Below, piece after piece: positions 1 through 15,513 of a DNA stretch of 47,024 nt (positions are counted from its first letter, which is position 1; every line of letters starts with the position of its first letter). This DNA is from Xenophilus aerolatus (GTDB lineage: Bacteria; Pseudomonadota; Gammaproteobacteria; Burkholderiales; Burkholderiaceae_C), in assembly GCA_030418545.1 (NCBI GenBank), contig QAIB01000018.1, positions 1-47,024 on the forward strand, written 5' to 3'. The notes under the pieces were generated by a model that was not told where the DNA came from, did not search any database, and was given only the letters and a program-made list of their open reading frames with translations. The position numbers and the translations under genes are program-made.

Positions 1-716
1 TGCGCGGGCCGGTGCCGGCGCTGGCGGCGGCCCTCGCCGCGCCCGGCGGCTGGGGCTGCTGGGCGGTGTCGACCCCCGCCGTGCCGCGCGTGGCCCCGCG
101 CTGGAGCGCCGGGCGCGCGGCCGATGCGGCGCGCGACCGGCTGTGGCTCGCCCTGCTGCTGTCCCTGCGCGGCAGCGCCAGCCTCTACCAGGGCGAGGAA
201 CTGGGCCTGCCCGAGGCCGAGGTCCCCTTCGAACTGCTGCAGGACCCCTACGGGCGCGCCTTCTGGCCCGAGTTCAAGGGCCGCGACGGCGCCCGCACGC
301 CGATGCCCTGGCAGACCGACGGGGTGCACGGCGGCTTCTCCACCGGCGCGCCCTGGCTGCCGATGTACGGCGCGCACCTGCCGCTGGCCGTGGACCGTCA
401 GTCGGCCGACGCGCGCTCCATGCTGGCCTACAGCCGCGCGCTGATCCAATGGCGCCGCGGCCAGCCGCTGCTGCGCACCGGCGCGATGCGCTTCCACGAC
501 GCCCCCGAGCGGGTGCTGCACTTCGAGCGCAGCGAGGACGACGCCGTGCTGCACGCCGTCTTCAACCTCTCGCCCGAGCCGCAGGTGCTGCCGCTGCCTG
601 CGCCGCTCTCGGCTGTCGGCGGACACCCCTGCGAAGGCGGCCTGTCTTCCGAGGACGGCCGCACGCTCGCGCTCGCACCCTACGGGGTCTTCTTCGGACA
701 TCCGCGGACCCCCTGA
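1..716 (+). CDS. GH13 alpha-glucosidase, C-terminal part (gene truncated by left window edge)
   Basis: The frame is open from the first bases and stops with TGA at 714-716, so the 5' part lies outside the window. The visible protein has the late barrel region of GH13 exo-alpha-glucosidases: [14 protein letters not shown] followed by the RTPMPW motif, which is typical of alpha-glucosidase / oligo-1,6-glucosidase relatives that release glucose from the non-reducing ends of maltodextrins. A beta-sandwich-like C-terminal domain follows. The nucleophile and acid/base residues would lie upstream and cannot be checked. The gene is co-directional with glgB, with only 5 nt between stop and start, so the two are probably co-transcribed in a glycogen/maltodextrin operon. 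A trehalose synthase or another GH13 subfamily cannot be excluded from the C-terminus alone. Confidence 0.8.
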   Translation, partial: RGPVPALAAALAAPGGWGCWAVSTPAVPRVAPRWSAGRAADAARDRLWLALLLSLRGSASLYQGEELGLPEAEVPFELLQDPYGRAFWPEFKGRDGARTPMPWQTDGVHGGFSTGAPWLPMYGAHLPLAVDRQSADARSMLAYSRALIQWRRGQPLLRTGAMRFHDAPERVLHFERSEDDAVLHAVFNLSPEPQVLPLPAPLSAVGGHPCEGGLSSEDGRTLALAPYGVFFGHPRTP

Positions 717-721
717 CCACC

Positions 722-2905
722 ATGCAAGCCCTTGCCCTGCCCGACGCCGACCTGCGCGCCCTGATGCGCGCCGAGCACGGCGACCCCTTCTCGGTGCTGG
801 GGCCGCACGACACGCCCGAGGGGCTGTGCATCCGCGCCTTCCTGCCCGGCGCCCGCGCGGTGGGCGTGGTGCACGCCACTTCGGGCGATCCGCTGGCGGT
901 GCTGCAGCGCCAGGGCGATTCGGACCTCTTCGCCGCGCTGGTCCCGGCCGCGCCCGCCCGCATGGGCTACCGGCTGCGCGTGCAGTGGGAGCACCAGCTG
1001 CAGTTGCTCGACGACCCCTATCGCTTCCCGCCGGTGCTGGGCGAGACCGACGTCTGGCTGCTGGCCGAAGGCACGCACCTGCGGCCCTGGGAGCGGCTGG
1101 GCGCGCACCTGCTGAACTGGCAGGGCGCCAAGGGGGTGGCCTTCGCCGTCTGGGCGCCCCATGCGCGGCGCGTGTCGGTGGTGGGCGAGTTCAACCAGTG
1201 GGACGGGCGCCGCCACCCGATGCGGCTGCGGCGCGAATGCGGCGTGTGGGAACTCTTCGTGCCGCACCTGGCGGCCGGCGACGCCTACCAGTTCGAGCTG
1301 CTCGCGGCCGACGGCTCGGTGCTGCGCAAGGCCGACCCCTACGCCTTCGCCGCCCGCCTGCGGCCCGACACCGCCTGCGTGGTGCGGCCGCTGCCCGCGC
1401 CGCAGCCGATGCGTCCCGAACGCGCCGCCGCCAATGCGCGCCATGCGCCGATCAGCATCTACGAGGTGCACCTGGGCTCGTGGCGGCGCAAGAGCGGGCA
1501 CGAGTGGCTGACGTATACGGAGCTGGCCGACACGCTGGTGCCCTACGCGCGCGACATGGGCTTCACGCACCTGGAGCTGCTGCCGGTCACCGAGCACCCC
1601 TTCGACGGCTCCTGGGGCTACCAGCCCATCGGGCTGTACGCGCCCACCTCGCGCTTCGGCACGCCCTCGGAGTTCCGCCACTTCGTCGAGGTGGCGCACG
1701 ACGCCGGGCTGGGCGTGATCCTCGACTGGGTGCCGGCGCACTTCCCGACCGACGCGCACGGCCTGGGCCGTTTCGACGGCACCGCCCTGTACGAGTACGC
1801 CGACCCGCGCGAGGGCTTCCACAACGACTGGAACACGCTGATCTTCAACTGGTCGCGCACCGAGGTCCGCAACTACCTGGTCGGCAACGCGCTCTACTGG
1901 CTGGAGCGCTACGGCATCGACGGGCTGCGCGTGGACGCGGTCGCCTCGATGCTCTACCGCGACTACAGCCGTGCGGCCGGCCAGTGGGTGCCCAACGAAC
2001 ACGGCGGGCGCGAGAACCTCGAGGCCATCGACTTCCTGCGGCGCATGAACCACGTGGTGGGCACCGAGCGGCCCGGCGCCATGACCATCGCCGAGGAGTC
2101 GACCAGCTTCCCCGGCGTGACGCGCCCGCCCGAGCACGGCGGCCTGGGCTTCCACTTCAAGTGGAACATGGGCTGGATGAACGACACGCTGGCCTATGCG
2201 CACACCGACCCCGTCTACCGCCGGCACCACCACCGCCAGGTCACCTTCGGCCTGATGTACGCGCACAGCGAGAACTTCGTGCTGCCCTTCTCGCACGACG
2301 AGGTGGTGCACGGCAAGGGCTCGATGATCGGCAAGATGCCCGGCGACGAATGGCAGCAGTTCGCGGGCCTGCGCAACCTCTACGGCTACCAGTGGGCCTA
2401 CCCGGGCAAGAAGCTGCTCTTCATGGGCTGCGAGTTCGCGCAGCGCACCGAATGGAACGCCGACCGCAGCCTGGACTGGCACCTGCTCGAACCCGGCGCC
2501 GCGCAGCCGCTGCACGAGGGCGTGCGGCGGCTGGTGCGCGACCTCAACAACGTCTACCGCCACTACCCGGCGCTGCACGCGCAGGACTGCGAGGCGGCCG
2601 GTTTCCAGTGGCTGGTGCACGACGATGCCGACCAGTCCGTCTTCGCCTTCGTGCGCCGGGCGCCCGACGGGGCCTGCGTGGTGGCGGTGTGCAACTTCAC
2701 GCCGGTGGTGCGGCACGGCTATCGCCTGGGCCTGCCGCAGGCGGGCACCTGGCGCGAGGCCATCAACACCGACCAGACGGCGTACGGCGGCTACGGCGTG
2801 GGCAACGGGCCGGTCGGCACCCAGCCGGTGCCCTGGCACGGCCAGGCACAGTCGGCCGTGATGACGGTGCCGCCGCTGGCGACCGTGCTGTGGGTGCTCG
2901 CATGA
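722..2905 (+). CDS. glgB: 1,4-alpha-glucan branching enzyme GlgB
   Basis: A 727-residue protein, the usual GlgB length. It makes alpha-1,6 branches in glycogen by cutting and transferring alpha-1,4 chains. The N-terminus has the CBM48-type N1 region ([12 protein letters not shown]), and a second CBM48-like domain starts near residue 130. The GH13 barrel carries the catalytic triad at D405 (in DGLRVDAV), E458 (in TIAEES) and D526 (in SHDEVVHGK). These residue numbers coincide with those of the E. coli enzyme, which supports the chosen ATG at 722. The C-terminal all-beta domain is complete. The gene starts 5 nt after the alpha-glucosidase stop and is followed by glgX after 82 nt that carry a dispersed repeat. 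Confidence 0.97.
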   Translation: MQALALPDADLRALMRAEHGDPFSVLGPHDTPEGLCIRAFLPGARAVGVVHATSGDPLAVLQRQGDSDLFAALVPAAPARMGYRLRVQWEHQLQLLDDPYRFPPVLGETDVWLLAEGTHLRPWERLGAHLLNWQGAKGVAFAVWAPHARRVSVVGEFNQWDGRRHPMRLRRECGVWELFVPHLAAGDAYQFELLAADGSVLRKADPYAFAARLRPDTACVVRPLPAPQPMRPERAAANARHAPISIYEVHLGSWRRKSGHEWLTYTELADTLVPYARDMGFTHLELLPVTEHPFDGSWGYQPIGLYAPTSRFGTPSEFRHFVEVAHDAGLGVILDWVPAHFPTDAHGLGRFDGTALYEYADPREGFHNDWNTLIFNWSRTEVRNYLVGNALYWLERYGIDGLRVDAVASMLYRDYSRAAGQWVPNEHGGRENLEAIDFLRRMNHVVGTERPGAMTIAEESTSFPGVTRPPEHGGLGFHFKWNMGWMNDTLAYAHTDPVYRRHHHRQVTFGLMYAHSENFVLPFSHDEVVHGKGSMIGKMPGDEWQQFAGLRNLYGYQWAYPGKKLLFMGCEFAQRTEWNADRSLDWHLLEPGAAQPLHEGVRRLVRDLNNVYRHYPALHAQDCEAAGFQWLVHDDADQSVFAFVRRAPDGACVVAVCNFTPVVRHGYRLGLPQAGTWREAINTDQTAYGGYGVGNGPVGTQPVPWHGQAQSAVMTVPPLATVLWVLA

Positions 2906-2914
2906 AGAGCCCCG

Positions 2915-2986
2915 TTTCTCGAGCAAAAAGCCGCTGCTGCGCCCGCCATCCGGGCGCAAGCGGCTATCAAAAGAATAGCAATCGAC
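2915..2986 (-). repeat. Dispersed Comamonadaceae-type intergenic repeat, copy 1
   Basis: Read on the minus strand, this stretch begins TTGCTATTCTTTTGATAGC, continues through GCGCCCG-gatgg-CGGGCGC, and ends in a pyrimidine-rich GGCTTTTTGCTCGAG tail. The same order of blocks recurs at seven other intergenic sites in this window. The copy ends one base before the glgX start codon and so forms nearly all of the glgB-glgX spacer. Confidence 0.75.
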
Positions 2987-2987
2987 G

Positions 2988-5078
<2,091 letters not shown>

Positions 5079-5113
5079 CCGCCGCCCGCCCACAACGATT
5101 CAAGGAGACTCCC

Positions 5114-6447
<1,334 letters not shown>

Positions 6448-6448
<1 letters not shown>

Positions 6449-7914
6449 TGCGCATCCTCCAAGTCAGCGCCGAGCTGTTCCCGCTGCTCAAGACCGGCGG
6501 CCTGGCCGACGTGGCCGGCGCCCTGCCTCTGGCGCTCGCGGCCGCCGGCGAGGATGTGCGGGTGCTGCTGCCCGGCTTTCCGGCCCTGCGCGCCGGCGTG
6601 CACCACGCCGCGCAGGTGGCCGAGTTCCGCACGCCCTGGGGCGAGACGGCGCGCCTCCTGTACGGCCACATCGAGCTCAACGCGCGCCAGCGCATCGGCA
6701 CCTACCTGATCGACGCGCCCGCGCTGTACGACCGGCCCGGCAACCCCTACGAGGACGCGAACCGACAACCCTACGGCGACAACCACCGGCGCTTCGCCCT
6801 GCTGGGCTGGGCCGCGGCGCAGCTCGCGCAGGGGCTGGACGGCCACTGGCACCCCGAAGTGGTGCATGCGCACGACTGGCATGCCGCCCTGGCGCCGGCC
6901 TACCTGGCCCATGCGCCCGGCGGCGCGCGCTCGCGCAGTGTCTTCACCATCCACAACCTGGCCTACCAGGGCCTGTTCGGCGCCTGGGCCTTCGCCGACC
7001 TGGGCCTGCCGGCCGAGGCCTTCAGCATCGACGGGCTCGAATACCACGGGCAGGTGTCGTTCATGAAGGCAGGCCTGCACTACGCCGACCGACTGACCAC
7101 GGTGAGCCCCAGCTATGCACGCGAGGTGCAGACCCCTGCGCAGGGCCACGGCCTGGACGGTCTGCTGCGCGCCCGCGCCGGGGTACTGCACGGCATCCTC
7201 AACGCCGTGGACGACGCGGTTTGGAACCCCGCCATCGACACGCTCATTCCGCAGCCCTTCAGCATGCCCGAGGGCCGCCGCATGGCCGGCAAGGCACGCA
7301 GCAAGGCCGAGGTGCAGCATGCGCTGGGCCTCGCCGTGGACGCCAGGGCACCGCTGTTCGTGCTGGTGAGCCGCCTGACCGAGCAGAAGGGCCTGCACCT
7401 GGTGCTCGAGGGCCTGGACGCGCTGCTCGCGCAGGGCGGCCAGCTCGCGCTGCTGGGCAGCGGCGACGCCTGGCTGCAGGACGCCTTCCGCGCCCGCGCG
7501 GCCGCCGCGCCCAGCCGGGTGAGCGCCACCATCGGCTACGACGAGGCGCTGGCGCACCGGCTGTTCGCGGCCGGCGACGTGACGCTCGTGCCGTCGATGT
7601 TCGAGCCCTGCGGCCTGACGCAGATGTACGGGCTCAAGTACGGCGCGCTGCCGCTGGTGCACCGCGTGGGCGGCCTGGCCGACACGGTGGTCGACTGCAC
7701 GCTCGAGGACATGGCCGACGGCACGGCCAACGGCTTCGCCTTCGACGGCTTCGACGCCACCGCCTATGCACGCGCCGTGCGGCGCGCCTTCGCCCTGCAC
7801 GACCGGCCGGCCGACTGGCGCCGGGTGCGCGCGACGGGCATGCGCCAGCCTTTCGACTGGCGCGCGGCCGCCGCCCAGTACATCGACGTCTACCAGCGCG
7901 CACTCGGCCACTGA
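6448..7914 (+). CDS. glgA: Glycogen synthase GlgA (ADP-glucose, GT5)
   Basis: A 488-residue GT5 glycosyltransferase that extends alpha-1,4-glucan from ADP-glucose. It starts [22 protein letters not shown]; the KTGGLADV loop binds ADP-glucose. HAHDWHA and [10 protein letters not shown] are GT5 family markers. The second Rossmann-like domain shows [13 protein letters not shown] and the conserved [15 protein letters not shown] segment with the active-site Glu. The ATG at 6448 overlaps the glgC TGA (TGATG), so the two subunits of the synthetic step should be made together. A longer in-frame extension upstream is only read-through of the glgC region in another frame. Confidence 0.97.
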
Positions 7915-7969
7915 GCACCGGGCGCGCGCCTTTCGTTTTCCTGAAACCCACGACCTTCAGGCTTTCGCC

Positions 7970-10432
<2,463 letters not shown>

Positions 10433-10506
10433 GATTCGGACGGCCTGAATACGGGCATCCGTACGCGAAGGGCACGAAGGTTTCGCGAAGGACGCAAAAG
10501 GGGAAG

Positions 10507-10564
10507 ACAAAAATTTGAGCGGCTGGCGGGCGCGTTCCGCGCCGCCCTGCCGCTCCTCTTTTGA
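10507..10564. terminator. Bidirectional rho-independent terminator between glgP (+) and exbD (-)
   Basis: Two 18-nt arms (10517-10534 and 10538-10555) pair with about three mismatches around a TTC loop, beginning GAGCGGC and ending GCCGCTC. On the plus strand the stem is followed by CTCTTTTG. On the minus strand it is followed by AAATTTTTGTC. Both convergent transcription units would therefore meet a GC-rich stem plus a U-run. Confidence 0.75.
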
Positions 10565-10617
10565 TAGCTGCTTGTGCACGAGGGGCGGGCGTTTCAGCCA
10601 TTTTTCACTTGAATTTT
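10556..10617 (+). repeat. Dispersed intergenic repeat, copy 2
   Basis: It contains CTTTTGATAGCTGCTTG, a degraded central GC palindrome (GAGGGGCGGGCG), then TTTCAGCCATTTTTCACTTG. The order and spacing match the other copies. It lies between the terminator hairpin and the right arm of the surrounding inverted repeat. Confidence 0.7.
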
Positions 10618-10674
10618 TCGCGTCCTTCGCGAAACCTTCGCGCCCTTCGCGTACGGGTGTCCGAATTCAAGCGG

Positions 10675-11139
10675 TCAGCGCGGTGCCTCAGGCGCCTCCG
10701 TCACGAAGCCGATCCGGCTCAGCCCCGCCTGGTTGGCGATGCCCATGAGTTCGACCACCTTGCCGTAGGGCACGGTGTGGTCCGCGCGCAGCTGGACCTC
10801 GGTGTCGCGGCTGCGCTCGGCGGCGGCCTTGAGCCGGGCCGCGAGGTCCTCGTTGCTGGCGATGCGCTGCTCGTCCAGGAACACCTGGCCGCCCGCGTCG
10901 ACCGAGAGCGTGACGAAGCGCGGCGTGTCGCTGGGCTGGCCGGCGTCGGTGCGCGGCAGGTCGAGCTTGATGCTGCTGGCCATGAGCGGCGCCGTGATGA
11001 TGAAGATCACCAGCAGCACCAGCATCACGTCCACCAGCGGCGTGACGTTGATGTCCGACAGCGGGCGCTGACCGCCGCCGCCCATCGCGCGCCCGCCGGC
11101 GCCGCTGGCACTGCCGAGGGAGCTGCGGCCGAACGCCAT
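10675..11139 (-). CDS. exbD: ExbD/TolR family proton-channel accessory subunit
   Basis: A 154-residue protein with a Gly/Ser-rich cytoplasmic N-terminus, the family signature PLSDINVTPLVDVMLVLL, one membrane helix (about 36-53) holding the essential Asp37, and a periplasmic domain. With ExbB it forms the inner-membrane motor that uses proton-motive force to drive TonB or TolA. It lies 13 nt downstream of exbB on the same strand. No tonB, tolA, tolB or pal occurs in the window, so the partner cannot be read from context. TolR is the main alternative name. Confidence 0.88.
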   Translation of the reverse strand: MAFGRSSLGSASGAGGRAMGGGGQRPLSDINVTPLVDVMLVLLVIFIITAPLMASSIKLDLPRTDAGQPSDTPRFVTLSVDAGGQVFLDEQRIASNEDLAARLKAAAERSRDTEVQLRADHTVPYGKVVELMGIANQAGLSRIGFVTEAPEAPR

Positions 11140-11152
11140 CGCGTGGGTCGCC

Positions 11153-11857
11153 TCAGGCCGTGGTGACCGGCATCGGCCGTGCGGGCGGCACGGCAGGCGC
11201 CTCGGGTGCGAAGGTGGCGAGCAGGTCGTGCGCGAAGCCTTCCAGTTCGGCCTCGATGCGGCCGACGACGCGGCCGAACACGTTGTAGGCCAGCACGGCC
11301 GGAATGGCCACCGCGAGCCCGAAGGCCGTCATCACCAGCGCCTCGCCGACCGGGCCGGCCACCTTGTCGATGGTGAAACCGCCGGTCTGCGCCGCGATGG
11401 TGGCCAGCGCGCGGTGGATGCCCCACACCGTGCCCAGCAGGCCGACGAAGGGGGCCGTGGCGCCCACCGTGGCGAGCAGGATCTGGCCTGCCTGCAGGCG
11501 ACGCAACGCACCGTGCAGCGCATCGCGCAGCGCGCGGGTCAGGCGCTGGGCCAGGCTGCCTTGCGCGGCCAGGTCGCCGCGGCCGGCCTGCGCGTCCAGC
11601 GCGACCTGCTGCAACGCGAGCACCGCGGGCCGGACCAGGGCCGCACGGTCGAAACCCTGCAGGCGCTGCGACGCCTCGTCCACGCCCGGCGACTGCCAGA
11701 AGGCCGCGACGCTGCGCAGCACGTCGCGCGTGCCGCCGCGCAGCAGCCAGGCCTTCCAGAGGATCACGACCCAGCTCGCGACCGACATCGCCAGCAGCAG
11801 CGCCGCCACGGCGCGGCTGACGGCGTCGCCCTGGGTCAGGAGTTCGAGGGCGGACAT
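11153..11857 (-). CDS. exbB: MotA/TolQ/ExbB family proton channel protein
   Basis: A 234-residue protein starting MSALELLTQGDAVSRAV. The first membrane helix is at about 15-38, and two more span the conserved TVGATAPFVGLLGTVWGI and VGEALVMTAFGLAVAIPAVL segments, which are diagnostic of the ExbB/TolQ channel. Upstream in-frame codons exist as far as 11965 but overlap dapB and encode Arg/Cys-rich sequence unlike the family, so ATG 11857 was chosen, 19 nt after the dapB stop. It pairs with ExbD to form a proton-driven motor. Being downstream of dapB and bamE suggests read-through from that unit. Confidence 0.87.
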   Translation of the reverse strand: MSALELLTQGDAVSRAVAALLLAMSVASWVVILWKAWLLRGGTRDVLRSVAAFWQSPGVDEASQRLQGFDRAALVRPAVLALQQVALDAQAGRGDLAAQGSLAQRLTRALRDALHGALRRLQAGQILLATVGATAPFVGLLGTVWGIHRALATIAAQTGGFTIDKVAGPVGEALVMTAFGLAVAIPAVLAYNVFGRVVGRIEAELEGFAHDLLATFAPEAPAVPPARPMPVTTA

Positions 11858-11876
11858 GGCGGGCGCGACGAGGTGC

Positions 11877-12710
11877 TCAGCGCAGGCCCAGCACGTCGAA
11901 CATGTCGAACAGGCCGGTCTTCTTCGTCGCGAGGTAGCGCGCGGCGCGCAGGCTGCCCTGTGCATAGCCGGCGCGGTTGGACGACTTGTGCGAAATCTCG
12001 ATGCGCTCGCCGATGCCGGCGAACAGCACGGTGTGGTCGCCCACGATGTCCCCGCCGCGAATGGTGGCGAAGCCGATGGTGGACGGGTCGCGCTCGCCCG
12101 TCACGCCTTCACGGGCGTAGACGGCGCAATCCTTGAGGTCCCGGCCCAGCGCGTCGGCAATGACCTCGCCCATCTTGAGCGCGGTGCCCGAAGGCGCATC
12201 GACCTTGTGGCGGTGGTGCGCCTCGATGACCTCGATGTCGTAGCCGGTCGACAGGGCCTTGGCCGCCATCTCGAGCAGCTTGAAGGTGACGTTGACGCCC
12301 ACGCTCATGTTGGGCGCCATGACGATGGCGATGTCCTTGGCGAAGGCGGCCACCTCGGCCTTCTGCGCATCGGAAAAGCCGGTGGTGCCGATCACGGCCT
12401 GCACGCCGAGTTCGCGGCACACGGCGAGGTGCGCCAGCGTGCCTTCGGGGCGCGTGAAGTCGATCAGCACCTGCGCATCGGCGAGGCCGGCGCGCAGGTC
12501 GTCGGTGATCAGGACGCCCGCCGGCTGGCCGAGGAAGGCGGCCGCGTCGCTGCCCAGTGCCGGACTGCCGGGGATGTCGAGCGCACCGGCCAGTTGCAGG
12601 TCGTCGGCCTGGCGCACGGCTTCGACGAGCATGCGGCCCATGCGGCCGGACGCGCCGGCGATCGCGACGCGGCGCGGGGAAGAAGACGATGAGGGGGTCG
12701 GGGAGGTCAC
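11877..12710 (-). CDS. dapB: 4-hydroxy-tetrahydrodipicolinate reductase DapB
   Basis: A 277-residue NAD(P)H-dependent reductase of the diaminopimelate/lysine pathway. The nucleotide-binding motif [11 protein letters not shown] lies at residues 15-25, and the catalytic/substrate signature [15 protein letters not shown] lies at about 163-177 with the His pair 165/166 and Lys169. GTTGFS and the C-terminal [13 protein letters not shown] substrate region are also present. The likely start is a GTG at 12710, since no ATG lies between it and the nucleotide-binding motif. The first 12 residues are a Ser/Pro-rich extension, so the exact start is less certain. It follows bamE by 88 nt on the same strand. 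Confidence 0.95.
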   Translation of the reverse strand: MTSPTPSSSSSPRRVAIAGASGRMGRMLVEAVRQADDLQLAGALDIPGSPALGSDAAAFLGQPAGVLITDDLRAGLADAQVLIDFTRPEGTLAHLAVCRELGVQAVIGTTGFSDAQKAEVAAFAKDIAIVMAPNMSVGVNVTFKLLEMAAKALSTGYDIEVIEAHHRHKVDAPSGTALKMGEVIADALGRDLKDCAVYAREGVTGERDPSTIGFATIRGGDIVGDHTVLFAGIGERIEISHKSSNRAGYAQGSLRAARYLATKKTGLFDMFDVLGLR

Positions 12711-12798
12711 GCGCGGCAGGCCTGGGGGCGTCGGATCGGGAGGGGGAGGACGCCACCCGCAGCGGCCGGTGGCGCCCCCGGGACGCGAGGGACGCCGC

Positions 12799-13353
12799 TC
12801 AGCGCGGCGACTCGAGCGGCGGGTAGGTCGGCGGCAGCGGCGTCAGCGAGCGCGCCGAGGCCTCGGTCGATTTCGCGTCGGCCGGCGCATCGAACTTCTT
12901 GAGCTGGTCTTCGGTGGCCTCGAGCACGGGCACCTTGCCGGACTTCTTGCGGGTGTCGATGGTGGAGACGAACTCCTGCTCGCTGGGCATGGGGTCGCCC
13001 TCGAAGCTGGCCAGCGTGTCGCCGTTGAACATCAACGTCAGACGGCGCTGCTGGGGATCGACGCCCTGGCGCTTGATGGTGAAGACGTAGTCCCAGCGGT
13101 TGGAATGGAACACGTCGGTCAGCAGCGAGGTGCCGAGGATGTCACGCACCTGCTGGCGCGTCATGCCGGGCTTGAGGGCCTCGACCTGCTCCTTGGTGAC
13201 CACGTTGCCCTGCACGACCTCCACCTTGTAGGGGGTGACGGCGTACAGCGCGTTGCGCATGCGATCGCTGGTGCTGCTGCACCCGGCCACGCCGATGCCT
13301 GCGAGCAGGGCGGCAGCCAGCAGCAGCGGCTGGCGTTGGGTTGAACCAAGCAT
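12799..13353 (-). CDS. bamE: Outer-membrane assembly lipoprotein BamE (SmpA/OmlA)
   Basis: A 184-residue lipoprotein with signal peptide and lipobox GVAGC, giving Cys25 as the acylated residue. The BamE core follows: [27 protein letters not shown] and a [12 protein letters not shown] segment, all typical of SmpA/OmlA. It helps the BAM complex insert beta-barrel proteins into the outer membrane. A charged C-terminal tail extends beyond the E. coli protein, which is common in Burkholderiales. It is divergent from fur with 80 nt between start codons, an arrangement familiar in beta- and gammaproteobacteria. dapB follows on the same strand. Confidence 0.93.
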   Translation of the reverse strand: MLGSTQRQPLLLAAALLAGIGVAGCSSTSDRMRNALYAVTPYKVEVVQGNVVTKEQVEALKPGMTRQQVRDILGTSLLTDVFHSNRWDYVFTIKRQGVDPQQRRLTLMFNGDTLASFEGDPMPSEQEFVSTIDTRKKSGKVPVLEATEDQLKKFDAPADAKSTEASARSLTPLPPTYPPLESPR

Positions 13354-13383
13354 GGGAAAAAGGCGTAGCGATATGATCCGAAG

Positions 13384-13389
13384 ATTGTA
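13384..13389 (-). promoter_or_regulatory. Possible -10 element for bamE
   Basis: TACAAT read on the minus strand, 30 nt before the bamE ATG. No convincing -35 hexamer was found at the usual spacing. Confidence 0.3.
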
Positions 13390-13433
13390 GCGGCAGGCCC
13401 TTGCCGGGCCTTCGCCGCGGTCCTGCTGCCGAG

Positions 13434-13862
13434 ATGACCATGGGCAACATCGACAACCTCAAGAGCACCGGCCTGAAGGCCACCCTTCCCCGCCTCAAGA
13501 TCCTGGAAATCTTCCAGGCCGGCGGGTTGCGGCACATGACGGCCGAAGACGTGTTCCGGGTGCTGCTCAACGAACATTCCGACATCGGCCTGGCCACCGT
13601 GTACCGCGTGCTGACGCAGTTCGAACAGGCCGGCATCCTCTCGCGCAGCCACTTCGAGAGCGGCAAGGCCGTGTACGAGCTCAACGAGGGCACGCACCAC
13701 GACCACCTGGTGTGCACGTCCTGCGGCAAGGTCGAGGAGTTCTACGACGCCGAGATCGAGCGCCGCCAGCAACTGATCGCCAAGGACAAGGGCTGGCATC
13801 TGCAGGACCACGCCATGTCGCTGTACGGCGTGTGCGCCGACTGCCAGGCCAAGCAGCACTGA
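13434..13862 (+). CDS. fur: Ferric uptake regulator Fur
   Basis: A 142-residue winged-helix metalloregulator. The DNA-binding half shows [16 protein letters not shown] and [19 protein letters not shown]. The metal-binding half has [17 protein letters not shown] with Cys94/Cys97, and a second pair, Cys134/Cys137, close to the C-terminus, so both structural-zinc cysteine pairs are present. The start is either ATG 13434 or ATG 13440; neither has an obvious Shine-Dalgarno, and 13434 was kept as the first in-frame ATG of the family-like N-terminus. It is divergent from bamE and convergent with hprK (19 nt between stops). It represses iron-uptake genes with Fe(II) as corepressor. Confidence 0.96.
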   Translation: MTMGNIDNLKSTGLKATLPRLKILEIFQAGGLRHMTAEDVFRVLLNEHSDIGLATVYRVLTQFEQAGILSRSHFESGKAVYELNEGTHHDHLVCTSCGKVEEFYDAEIERRQQLIAKDKGWHLQDHAMSLYGVCADCQAKQH

Positions 13863-13881
13863 GTGGCGGCGGAGGCGACGC

Positions 13882-14832
13882 TCAGTCGCCCTGCTCCATG
13901 GCCTTGTGGTGCCGCGCGACGAAGTCGGCGTAGGTGTCGATGCCCCGCAGCTGCAGGATCGAATTGCGCACGGCCGCTTCCACCAGCACGGCGATGTTGC
14001 GGCCGGCCACCACCTGGATGACGGCCTTGCGCACCGGCACGCCCAGCACGTCCTGCGTCAGCGGCTCGGCCGGCAGGCGCTCGTAGTCGCGCTCGAAGGA
14101 GTCGCGGCGCACCAGGTGAACGATGAGGTTCAGGCGCATCTTCCGGCGCACGGCCGTCTCGCCGAAGATGGCCTTGATGTCCAGCAGGCCGATGCCGCGC
14201 ACTTCCAGCAGGTTCTGCAGCAGGTCCGGGCAGCGGCCCACGATGGTCGCCTGGTTGATGCGGTACAGGTCCACCGCGTCGTCGGCCACCAGGCCGTTGC
14301 CGCGCGAGATCAGCTCCAGCCCCAGCTCGCTCTTGCCCAGGCCGGACTCGCCCGTGATCATCACGCCCATGCCCAGGATGTCCATGAACACGCCGTGCAT
14401 CGACGTGCGCTCGGCGAAGTGCTTGGACAGGTAGGCACGCAGCACGTCGATCACGAAGGCCGAGGACTCGCGCGTGGCGAACAGCGGCAGCTGGGCCCGT
14501 TCGCAGATCGACAGCAGTTCGTCCGGCGCGGCTTGGCCGTCGGCCAGCACCAGCATGGGCGGCTCCAGGGTCACGATGCGGGCGATGCGGCGAGCGCAAT
14601 CCTCGGCCGTGCCGCGTGTGAGGTACGCGATCTCGCGCGCGCCCATGATCTGCACGCGGTACGGGTGGATGTAATTCAGGTAGCCGACCAGGTCGGCCGC
14701 GGACTGGGCGCGGCTGATGACGTCGGGGTCGAACTGGCGCTCCGAGGCGCCCAGGCCCGCAAGCCATTCCCAGCGCAAGGCGCCGCGGAATTCCTCGAAC
14801 ATCGCGTCCGCGCTGATGACCGTCGGTTTCAT
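13882..14832 (-). CDS. hprK: HPr kinase/phosphorylase
   Basis: A 316-residue bifunctional enzyme that phosphorylates or dephosphorylates a serine of HPr. The Walker A motif GESGLGKS is at about 161-168, preceded by His146 in [11 protein letters not shown]. The family signature [15 protein letters not shown] lies near 209-223. Proteobacterial HprK often sits with ptsN and hpf as part of a regulatory rather than sugar-transporting PTS; that order (hpf, ptsN, hprK on one strand) is kept here. The ATG at 14832 is preceded by a -10-like CACAAT with only six bases between, suggesting a leaderless or very short-leader transcript. Confidence 0.95.
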   Translation of the reverse strand: MKPTVISADAMFEEFRGALRWEWLAGLGASERQFDPDVISRAQSAADLVGYLNYIHPYRVQIMGAREIAYLTRGTAEDCARRIARIVTLEPPMLVLADGQAAPDELLSICERAQLPLFATRESSAFVIDVLRAYLSKHFAERTSMHGVFMDILGMGVMITGESGLGKSELGLELISRGNGLVADDAVDLYRINQATIVGRCPDLLQNLLEVRGIGLLDIKAIFGETAVRRKMRLNLIVHLVRRDSFERDYERLPAEPLTQDVLGVPVRKAVIQVVAGRNIAVLVEAAVRNSILQLRGIDTYADFVARHHKAMEQGD

Positions 14833-14838
14833 GGGTGC

Positions 14839-14844
14839 ATTGTG
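14839..14844 (-). promoter_or_regulatory. -10-like hexamer 6 nt before hprK start (leaderless candidate)
   Basis: CACAAT on the minus strand is separated from ATG 14832 by six bases. If it is a -10 element, transcription would begin at or next to the start codon. The same layout occurs upstream of mtnN and, with nine bases, mnmA. Confidence 0.3.
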
Positions 14845-14887
14845 ACGGCGCCGACCGGCGCCCCGCGCGGCCGGGCGCGAGGGAGCG

Positions 14888-15355
14888 TCAGGCGACCTGC
14901 GTGGAACGCCAGCCGGCGATCAGCGCGTGCAGTTCCGTGGCGTCGCTGCTGGTCTTGATCTTTTCCCGCAGGGCCGCGTCGCTGAGCATCTCGGCGATCT
15001 CGGAGAGGATTTCCAGGTGCTTCTGCGTGGCCGCCTCGGGCACCAGCAGGAAGATGAGCAGCATGACCGGCTGCTCGTCCGGGGCGTCGAAGCCGATCGG
15101 GTTGGCCAGCTGGAAGACGGCCGCCATCGGCGCCTTCAAGCCCTTGATCCGGCCGTGCGGGATGGCCACGCCATGCCCCAGCCCGGTGGAGCCGAGCCGC
15201 TCGCGGGCGAACAGGCTGTCGGTGATCAGGGCACGGCCCAGGCCATGGAGGTTCTCGAACAGCAGACCGGCCTCTTCGAAGGCCCGCTTCTTGCTGGTGG
15301 CGTCGACGCTCACGAGAACTTGAGCGGGCGGCAGGATGGACGCGAGACGGTTCAT
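14888..15355 (-). CDS. ptsN: PTS IIA-like nitrogen-regulatory protein PtsN (EIIA-Ntr)
   Basis: A 155-residue EIIA-fructose/mannitol-type domain. The phosphorylatable histidine is H67 in [14 protein letters not shown]. The protein ends in a helical tail typical of PtsN. It accepts phosphate from NPr/HPr and acts as a regulator, for example of potassium transport and nitrogen/carbon balance in other proteobacteria; its targets here are unknown. It lies between hpf and hprK on the same strand, 55 nt upstream of hprK. No EI or HPr gene is in the window. Confidence 0.93.
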   Translation of the reverse strand: MNRLASILPPAQVLVSVDATSKKRAFEEAGLLFENLHGLGRALITDSLFARERLGSTGLGHGVAIPHGRIKGLKAPMAAVFQLANPIGFDAPDEQPVMLLIFLLVPEAATQKHLEILSEIAEMLSDAALREKIKTSSDATELHALIAGWRSTQVA

Positions 15356-15403
15356 GGTGGGGTCGGGGCGCGATTATGCACCTCCCGCCTTGTCTGCACC
15401 AGA

Positions 15404-15432
15404 AATGTCAAAGCCGCCCGAAGACGGCTTGC
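15404..15432 (-). terminator. Hairpin between hpf and ptsN, possible partial terminator
   Basis: AAGCCG (15411-15416) and CGGCTT (15425-15430) form a 6-bp stem with an 8-nt loop. On the minus strand it is followed by a T-rich but interrupted tract (TGACATTTCT), so termination after hpf would be weak or partial. Confidence 0.4.
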
Positions 15433-15513
15433 AAGAGGATTTGCCCGGGGGTCCCGGCGGGCTCTACACAAAATTCTACAAAGAAAGTGCTCAGCGCCGG
15501 GAGCGGGTGGCCC

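Larger units (their letters stand above)
10459..10656. repeat. Long inverted repeat flanking the glgP/exbD intergenic terminator
   Basis: The left arm (10459-10499) and the reverse complement of the right arm (10615-10656) match at about 40 of 42 positions, differing by one substitution and one extra base. Each arm is itself a degenerate iteration of CGAAGG/TTCGCGAAGG. Shorter matching blocks (ATTCGGAC) lie just outside the arms at 10434-10441 and 10659-10667. The arms enclose a terminator hairpin and a copy of the dispersed intergenic repeat. Confidence 0.85.
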
